DNA of 64,000 nucleotides from positions 3,844,001 through 3,908,000 of the forward strand of contig NZ_CP160205.1 of the NCBI RefSeq assembly GCF_041080815.1, in the 5' to 3' direction. Positions 59,329 to 64,000 of this stretch are shown one piece after another; position 1 is the first letter of the stretch, and each line of letters begins with the position of its first letter. Below the pieces are notes generated by a model. That model saw nothing but the letters and a program-made list of their open reading frames with translations. It did no database searches and had not been told where the DNA came from. This stretch comes from Mucilaginibacter yixingensis (GTDB taxonomy: Bacteria; Bacteroidota; Bacteroidia; Sphingobacteriales; Sphingobacteriaceae). The translations under genes and the position numbers were made by a program.

Positions 59329-59362
59329 AAAGAGCAGCCACTTTAACAAGGGCGGCTCTTTT
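59329..59362 (-). terminator. Terminator of the DUF4412 gene
   Basis: On the minus strand AAAAGAGCCGCC pairs with GGCTGCTCTTTTT, with one or two mismatches and a ~10-base loop, followed by a T-rich tail. Confidence 0.75.
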
Positions 59363-59377
59363 TTAAGAGGTTGTTTA

Positions 59378-60019
59378 TTATCTGCGTCCGCTCATAGCTT
59401 TCAGATCGGTCAGGCTAATGCGCTGATAGTCGTCGGTAATTTTAAACATACCGGCAGGCACTTTCTCATCGCTTATAGATTTAACCACAACGTGGGCTTT
59501 ACCTTGCTGAAAAGAGTAATAATCAATAGGCACGCCGCCCGCTTTGGCATAAATATCGGCAGCAGAGCCATGCTGTGGCAGGCTGATATCGTTGGTTACC
59601 CAAATATCAAAAGTGTCGTTAGTTTTGGTGTTTTTGGCAGTAACCTTTGTGCAATTGAAACCAGAGATCTGCTTGGTTTCGGTAGTTGGCGTAAAGGTAA
59701 GCTCTGGCAACTGCGACATCGTCTCCTCAATTTCGGCAGGAGTGGCAACGGCAGCCAGTTTTTTACCAGCTACCGGTACGTCTACCAATACAGCAAAATA
59801 AGTATCGCTCACACCAATTACCTTGATATTGGCAGGCCCCTGCTGAAGGGTTACGCCGGTAGTATCATTTTTAAAATACACTTTAGAGTCTATCTGCCCC
59901 ATTGGCGTAGTGGTTGTAACAACCAGGCTTCCTTCTTTATAAACTTTTTGTGCGTTGGCATTTAAAGTGGCAGCCGATACGGTGATGGCGGCAGCAAAAG
60001 CTAATTTTTTGAAATTCAT
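59378..60019 (-). CDS. DUF4412-family exported protein
   Basis: A 213-residue protein with signal peptide (MNFKKLAFAAAITVSAATLNANAQ). The body is beta-rich (VYKEGSLVVTTTTPMGQIDSKVYFKND, KQISGFNCTKVTAKNTKTNDTFDIWVTNDISLP, KVPAGMFKITDDYQ), resembling the DUF4412 lipocalin/LolA-like family. The ISGFNCTK...WVT-i pattern is the clearest landmark. The role is unknown; the product is periplasmic or outer-membrane associated. A TATATTTG box lies 40 bases upstream. Confidence 0.75.
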   Translation of the reverse strand: MNFKKLAFAAAITVSAATLNANAQKVYKEGSLVVTTTTPMGQIDSKVYFKNDTTGVTLQQGPANIKVIGVSDTYFAVLVDVPVAGKKLAAVATPAEIEETMSQLPELTFTPTTETKQISGFNCTKVTAKNTKTNDTFDIWVTNDISLPQHGSAADIYAKAGGVPIDYYSFQQGKAHVVVKSISDEKVPAGMFKITDDYQRISLTDLKAMSGRR

Positions 60020-60059
60020 ATTTAAATTCTATCAGTTAATTCAACCTTGTTATTTGTAA

Positions 60060-60067
60060 CAAATATA
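60060..60067 (-). promoter_or_regulatory. TATATTTG promoter box of the DUF4412 gene
   Basis: A perfect TAnnTTTG on the minus strand, 40 bases before ATG 60019. Confidence 0.55.
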
Positions 60068-60082
60068 TTATTTCCGCTACAA

Positions 60083-62188
60083 TTATCTTTTAGACACAAT
60101 TATTATGGATTTGTTACGCTTCAGCGCATTTATTTTTATTTCCGTCCCTGCAGCACCTTTCGCCAAAGTATCCAGCAAGCGCTCTGAATTGTTTGATGCT
60201 GCGATAACCTGCTGATAACTAAACTGGCGGCGCAGATATTGCCAATCTGGATGAGGGCTGCCCGCTACAAACAAATAATCAACATTAGCCGTACGGCCTT
60301 TATCAATACCAACCAGTGTAGGTGTTACCATCAAAATATTTTTGTCCAGAAACCGTAGCAGATTTTTCTTTTTGCAAAGAAAAGCGATTGCGATATCCCT
60401 ATCCAACCCAATGACGTTAACCTGCCTGATACCGCTGCTATCCAGGTAGGGTTGAACGGAATACTTAAACGCTTTATCGGTATCGGCCAAATCAGTCAAC
60501 ACCACTCCCCTGTTGCCCTGCCTGAAAACAACGCCAGTATGTTTCTTTAAATTCAGAAATGTTAAGGCTGATGATTGCTGCATTTCTATCTTTCGCCAAC
60601 TTACACTTGCGCTGAAAAACAAGAGGCAAATCAAAGCCAGATGAAGAAAAACCGACTTTTTATAGTAAAACAAACAGCATACCAATACGGTCAGCAAAAA
60701 TAGCAGCCATTGCTCGGCATTGGTTATCCATAGTTTGGAGGTGTAGGCATAAGGCAGGTGCGCAATAAACGCCAAGCCATGGTCCATCAGCAAAATGCTT
60801 TGCTCAAACAAAAAAGCAATGGGTTTAATAAACAGCGGTACGCCAATGGCCGACACCAGCAGGTAATGCATGCCACCATACATAATCAGCACCGATGGTA
60901 TAGCGATGAACAAATTACTCGCCAGGAAATAAACCGGGAACTGATGAAAGTAATAGACGCTAAGTGCAAAGGTAGCCGCCTGCGCCGCCAACGATGCCGA
61001 ACAAGCTATCCACAATTTATCTAACCAACGGTTCTGCACATCAAACCTGTTGTAGATTACAGGCTGAAAAACAATCAATCCGGCAACAGAGAGATACGAA
61101 AGTTCAAAGCCTACATCGGCTAGTAAAAACGGATCTATAAGTAACAATAAGAAAGCTGATGCAGCCAGCAGATTTAGCGTATTGATTTGCCGGTTAAAAT
61201 TTTGACCGATGATGAGAAAGCTGATCATCACAGCAGCCCGACAAACCGCGGGCGATAATCCGCTCAGCAACGCATAATACCAAATGAGCAGAAACGATAC
61301 CGTAGCGGCCGTTAACCGCCAGAAACGCCCGCGACCAAGAAAACCCAATACCCAACTGATTAACCAGAAAACAATAGCCACGTGCGTACCCGAAACCGAC
61401 AGCACATGGATGGTGCCCGTTTGTGCATAGGCCTGCAGCACCTGATCGTCCAGCTCGGCCTTGTAGCCTAATATCAATGTTGAGGCTACGGCAATGGCTT
61501 CTTTACTATGCATGTGTTGCTTAAACAGGCTGATCATCCGCTGACGCAAGTGCAATGAGTAAGCTACCAACTGATTACCGGTATTGTGTGCAATTACCAC
61601 TATCTCGCCGGGTTGCAGAAAAGCCTGCGCATAAATATTTTGGCGAGACAGGTATTGCTTATAATTAAACTCAGCCGGATTAAAAGGAGGATCAATAGCG
61701 CGATACTGCCCAGGAATCACCACCTCATCGCCATAATTGTATTGCGCTGCATGCGCACTATCTACCGGCTGACTGACCAGCAAATTCCCAGAAGTGGCCC
61801 GTTTACCAACCGCTTTAACTGATGCCGTAAACCTTATAAAGCCATTTTTAAACTGCGGTTCGCTATTAATGCGCAGCAGCATTTTGCCGGCCGGCAGTTT
61901 TTCAAAATAGGTTGATACCTGCCGATCATCAAATTTAACCGTGGTAATGATGCCGGCTGTAAACAGGACAATATGCAGCAGCAGGCCACCGGTCCAAGTA
62001 AACCGGTAAACTTTAAAACTTCGATAAAAAAGATTGAAGCCGATGAAAACAACCGTGGTAAACAGAAAGATGATATGGGCAGCTTTTAACCACGGCAGCA
62101 TCGGCACATTTAAAGCCAGTGCCACACCTGCCATAAATGGCAGCAGGTAAATGAGATAAGGTATTTCGCCTTTGTGCGTGGCCAGCAT
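60083..62188 (-). CDS. ComEC/Rec2-family DNA-uptake channel protein
   Basis: A 701-residue inner-membrane protein. An N-terminal DUF4131-like part with four hydrophobic segments and an OB-like extracellular domain (~80-200) is followed by the Competence domain, VLSVSGTHVAIVFWLISWVLG and SGLSPAVCRAAVMISFLI with several helices. The C-terminal ~150 residues occupy the place of the usual metallo-beta-lactamase domain but show no HxHxDH metal motif, so that domain is degenerate or nonmetallic. The family moves single-stranded DNA into the cytoplasm. Its ATG lies three bases from the left arm of repeat element G. Confidence 0.88.
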   Translation of the reverse strand: MLATHKGEIPYLIYLLPFMAGVALALNVPMLPWLKAAHIIFLFTTVVFIGFNLFYRSFKVYRFTWTGGLLLHIVLFTAGIITTVKFDDRQVSTYFEKLPAGKMLLRINSEPQFKNGFIRFTASVKAVGKRATSGNLLVSQPVDSAHAAQYNYGDEVVIPGQYRAIDPPFNPAEFNYKQYLSRQNIYAQAFLQPGEIVVIAHNTGNQLVAYSLHLRQRMISLFKQHMHSKEAIAVASTLILGYKAELDDQVLQAYAQTGTIHVLSVSGTHVAIVFWLISWVLGFLGRGRFWRLTAATVSFLLIWYYALLSGLSPAVCRAAVMISFLIIGQNFNRQINTLNLLAASAFLLLLIDPFLLADVGFELSYLSVAGLIVFQPVIYNRFDVQNRWLDKLWIACSASLAAQAATFALSVYYFHQFPVYFLASNLFIAIPSVLIMYGGMHYLLVSAIGVPLFIKPIAFLFEQSILLMDHGLAFIAHLPYAYTSKLWITNAEQWLLFLLTVLVCCLFYYKKSVFLHLALICLLFFSASVSWRKIEMQQSSALTFLNLKKHTGVVFRQGNRGVVLTDLADTDKAFKYSVQPYLDSSGIRQVNVIGLDRDIAIAFLCKKKNLLRFLDKNILMVTPTLVGIDKGRTANVDYLFVAGSPHPDWQYLRRQFSYQQVIAASNNSERLLDTLAKGAAGTEIKINALKRNKSIIIVSKR

Positions 62189-62190
62189 AA

Positions 62191-62447
62191 AAACCAGGAT
62201 TAGAACCAGGATTGAACGAATTTATAGGATTTTCAGGATATGGAGAAACAATAAATAAGTATATCAAAAGATATGTCATCCCGAATGAATGTGAGGGATC
62301 TTTTCGGTCATACATCCCGGCATTTTGCTCCGAAAAGATCTCTCCCAACGGTCGAGATGACATATCTTCGTATAGTTAGCAACTTAGGACATAAGTTCCC
62401 GTACATTCAAAATCCTGTAAATCTTAAAAATTCGTTTAATCCTGGTT
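62191..62447. repeat. Nested palindromic element G between comEC and ubiE
   Basis: The left arm has a duplicated tip (AACCAGGATTAG, then AACCAGGATTGAACGAATTT). The right arm is AAAATCCTGTAAATC...TTCGTTTAATCCTGGTT. The core is GTCATCCCGAATGAATGTGA / GGTCGAGATGACAT with an inner GATCTTTTCGG/CCGAAAAGATC pair (62276-62362). The right tip overlaps the ubiE promoter box. Confidence 0.9.
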
Positions 62448-62454
62448 ATCTTTG
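62447..62454 (+). promoter_or_regulatory. TATCTTTG promoter box of ubiE/menG, fused to a repeat arm
   Basis: A perfect TAnnTTTG followed by CCGTC, 12 bases before ATG 62467. Its first T is the last base of the element G right arm. Confidence 0.65.
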
Positions 62455-62466
62455 CCGTCTATATAT

Positions 62467-63198
62467 ATGAGCAAAACCGTAACGCCCTACCAGGATGAAC
62501 AGGCTACCAAGAAAGAACAGGTAGCTGATATGTTTAACAACATTGCCAAAACGTATGATTTTCTGAATCATTTTCTGTCGTTAGGCATCGATGTTATCTG
62601 GCGCAAAAAAGCTATCAATGAGTTAAAGGCCGATCAGCCCCGGCATATTCTGGATGTGGCCACCGGTACCGGCGATTTCGCCTTCGAGGCGTTATCCATC
62701 CTTCGCCCCGAAAAAATTACGGGCGTGGATATCTCGCAGGGCATGCTCGACATCGCGAAGCAAAAAATTGCCAAACGCGGATTGAGCGATCGCTTCGAGG
62801 TTAAACTGGGTGACTCAGAAAAACTACCTTTCAGCGATAGTACTTTTGATGCCATTACTGTAGCTTACGGCGTCCGTAATTTTGAAAACCTGGAAAAAGG
62901 CATGGCCGATATGTTTCGCGTGTTGAAACCGGGTGGTAAAGCGGTAGTGCTGGAGTTTTCTAAACCAAAAGCATTCCCTATCAAACAGCTATATAACTTC
63001 TACTTTAATTATATTACGCCAGGCATTGGCAAGCTATTTTCTAAAGATGCACGGGCATATACGTATCTGCCAGAGTCGGTAGCGGCTTTTCCGGATGGAA
63101 AGAATTTCACCGCAATTATGGATAAGGTTGGCTTTAAAAATACCAAAAACAGGCCTTTGGCGTTTGGTATCTGTTCCATTTATACAGGCGTTAAATGA
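62467..63198 (+). CDS. ubiE: Demethylmenaquinone methyltransferase
   Basis: A 243-residue SAM-dependent C-methyltransferase for the last step of menaquinone synthesis. VADMFNNIAKTYDFLNHFLSLGIDVIWRKKA is the family opening. DVATGTGDFAFEAL is motif I, GVDISQGMLDIAKQK motif post-I, and YGVRNFENLEKGMADMFRVLKPGG plus LEFSKPKAFPIKQLYNFYF the family-specific blocks. ATG 62467 is used because the promoter box overlaps the alternative start at 62452. It overlaps porT by four bases, forming an operon seen in many Bacteroidetes. Confidence 0.94.
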   Translation: MSKTVTPYQDEQATKKEQVADMFNNIAKTYDFLNHFLSLGIDVIWRKKAINELKADQPRHILDVATGTGDFAFEALSILRPEKITGVDISQGMLDIAKQKIAKRGLSDRFEVKLGDSEKLPFSDSTFDAITVAYGVRNFENLEKGMADMFRVLKPGGKAVVLEFSKPKAFPIKQLYNFYFNYITPGIGKLFSKDARAYTYLPESVAAFPDGKNFTAIMDKVGFKNTKNRPLAFGICSIYTGVK

Positions 63199-63965
63199 TC
63201 AAAAGATTTACCCCGCTATTATTAACCTTACTGATGCTTTGCGGCAAGATTTCGTTTGCGCAGCAAGTGGTACCAGCATGGGGCGGCGGGGCAGATCAAC
63301 GCGATTTAAGCTTTGGCTTTACTTTTCAATACGTTTCTAATGATTACAAGATCATTAAAAACCCTAACTGGCAGGCACCTTACCCAGATCCCGTAACGGG
63401 GCAAACGTTGGTTGGCCCGCTGGCCAGCATCACGTCAAAAAGCAGTCCGGGTTTAGCAGTGGGTTTTATCTCTCGCTATAGTTTAACAGAACATCTGGAA
63501 GTGCGCTCTACGCCGCTGCTGGTATTCTCAGACCGTTCATTAATGTTTGGCTATTATAGCGCAAACGCCAACCCCAGCTCTGAGGTAACAAAAGACGGCT
63601 TTCTGGAACGCCAGGTGCAAACTACAATGGTAGAGGTACCGCTGACGCTGAAACTAAAGTCAGACCGGTTGGGCAATTTTCGCATGTATGTAATGGGTGG
63701 CCTTAAATACTCTGCCGCCATCTCTACCAAAAAAGCCGAGCGCGATCTATCGCCGGAGGACAAACTGATTAAAAATGCCAGTCACTTTGCCTCTTACGAA
63801 GCCGGTATAGGTTGCGATATTTATTTCGAGTTCTTTAAGTTCTCGCCAGAGCTGCGCATCTCCAACTCGCTCGGCAACATCATCGTTCCGGATGACACCC
63901 CCTATTCCCGACCAATAGATAAGCTGTTTTTACATAGCTTACGGTTTAGTTTTTATTTTGAGTAA
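63195..63965 (+). CDS. porT: Type IX secretion system protein PorT
   Basis: A 256-residue protein with signal peptide (MIKRFTPLLLTLLMLCGKISFAQ) and an eight-strand barrel-like body. It includes LSFGFTFQYVSNDYKIIKNPNW, LAVGFISRYSLTEHLEVRSTPLLVFSDR, VEVPLTLKLKSDRLGNFRMYVMGGLKYS and a terminal aromatic strand FLHSLRFSFYFE. Sequence and the ubiE neighbour both fit PorT, a subunit needed for type IX secretion and gliding in Bacteroidetes. It could also be annotated as an outer-membrane beta-barrel (PorT family). It is immediately followed by a repeat arm. Confidence 0.85.
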   Translation: MIKRFTPLLLTLLMLCGKISFAQQVVPAWGGGADQRDLSFGFTFQYVSNDYKIIKNPNWQAPYPDPVTGQTLVGPLASITSKSSPGLAVGFISRYSLTEHLEVRSTPLLVFSDRSLMFGYYSANANPSSEVTKDGFLERQVQTTMVEVPLTLKLKSDRLGNFRMYVMGGLKYSAAISTKKAERDLSPEDKLIKNASHFASYEAGIGCDIYFEFFKFSPELRISNSLGNIIVPDDTPYSRPIDKLFLHSLRFSFYFE

Positions 63966-63966
63966 G

Positions 63967-64000
63967 TCTTGAACCAGGATTTATAGGATTTTAAAGATTT
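63967..64000 (+). repeat. Left arm of a CCAGGATT element cut by the window end (element H)
   Basis: GTCTTGAACCAGGATTTATA then GGATTTTAAAGATTT starts directly after the porT stop codon. The rest lies outside the window. Confidence 0.8.

Noticed and set aside
8169..64000. CRISPR array from the recurring CCAGGATT units
   Set aside because: Copies are dispersed over tens of kilobases, in inverted pairs with structured interiors, without regular spacing or cas genes.
1..64000. tRNA, rRNA, integrase or phage genes
   Set aside because: I looked for tRNA T-loop patterns and for phage or integrase motifs among all frames and found none I could support.

Overview
This 64 kb window reads as a piece of a Bacteroidetes chromosome, most likely family Sphingobacteriaceae (Mucilaginibacter or Pedobacter-like). 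The reasons are TAnnTTTG promoter boxes with almost no Shine-Dalgarno sites, a PorT subunit of the type IX secretion system, a protein ending in a gliding/CHU-type sorting domain, bacillithiol biosynthesis (BshB1), DUF4294 and DUF4783 family proteins, and the uppS-bamA-skp-skp-murI envelope cluster. This is a call from gene content only; no 16S gene or tRNA was seen. The content is mostly housekeeping, and no prophage, insertion sequence, integrase or CRISPR array was found.

Layout. 1-6 kb: a partial TMEM175-type channel, a large surface protein, holA, an isolated HsdR-N nuclease-fold protein, a PH/SHOCT protein, a small membrane protein and two related candidate small RNAs. 6.4-11 kb: HAD hydrolase, dapA, a 59-residue histone-H1-like protein, then the DUF4294-gpx-bshB1 thiol/peroxide cluster. 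11-19 kb: RelA/SpoT, Fur, purA, pabB and a long amidophosphoribosyltransferase. 19-25 kb: a GC-rich gene-free stretch, a lone SUKH-3 immunity protein, LysE and sugar transporters, dCMP deaminase, cmk, arfB and an LpxR-like outer-membrane protein. 25-35 kb: lon, a TPR protein, gpmI, DUF4783-nadC-plsY-M48 peptidase, DUF2071. 35-46 kb: amtB and the nuoHIJK-[plug-like gene]-LMN half of complex I. 46-53 kb: murI, two Skp chaperones, bamA, uppS, a methyltransferase and exbD. 53-64 kb: alaS, a cell-wall amidase, an acyltransferase, DUF4412, ComEC, ubiE/menG and porT.

How the genes work together. The nuo half-operon and menG (quinone methylation) serve a menaquinone-linked respiratory chain. uppS, murI, dapA, bamA, the Skp pair, the amidase and LpxR serve envelope construction. 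purA, the PurF-like enzyme, cmk, dCMP deaminase and RelA/SpoT serve nucleotide metabolism and the stringent response.

The most unusual aspect is not a gene. The intergenic DNA is packed with palindromic repeats. One family has 25-45 bp arms built around CCAGGATTTAACGGATT. These arms bracket interchangeable inner palindromes, including GTCATGCCGAAC, GTCATTGCGAGG, CCGCAGAGG and GTCATCCCGAA types, and their tips often supply the stop codon of the neighbouring gene. Two further patterns stand out. Several genes have the -7 promoter box only four bases before the start codon, which predicts leaderless mRNAs. Two homologous promoter-to-terminator units near 5.5 and 6.1 kb look like an undescribed small RNA pair.
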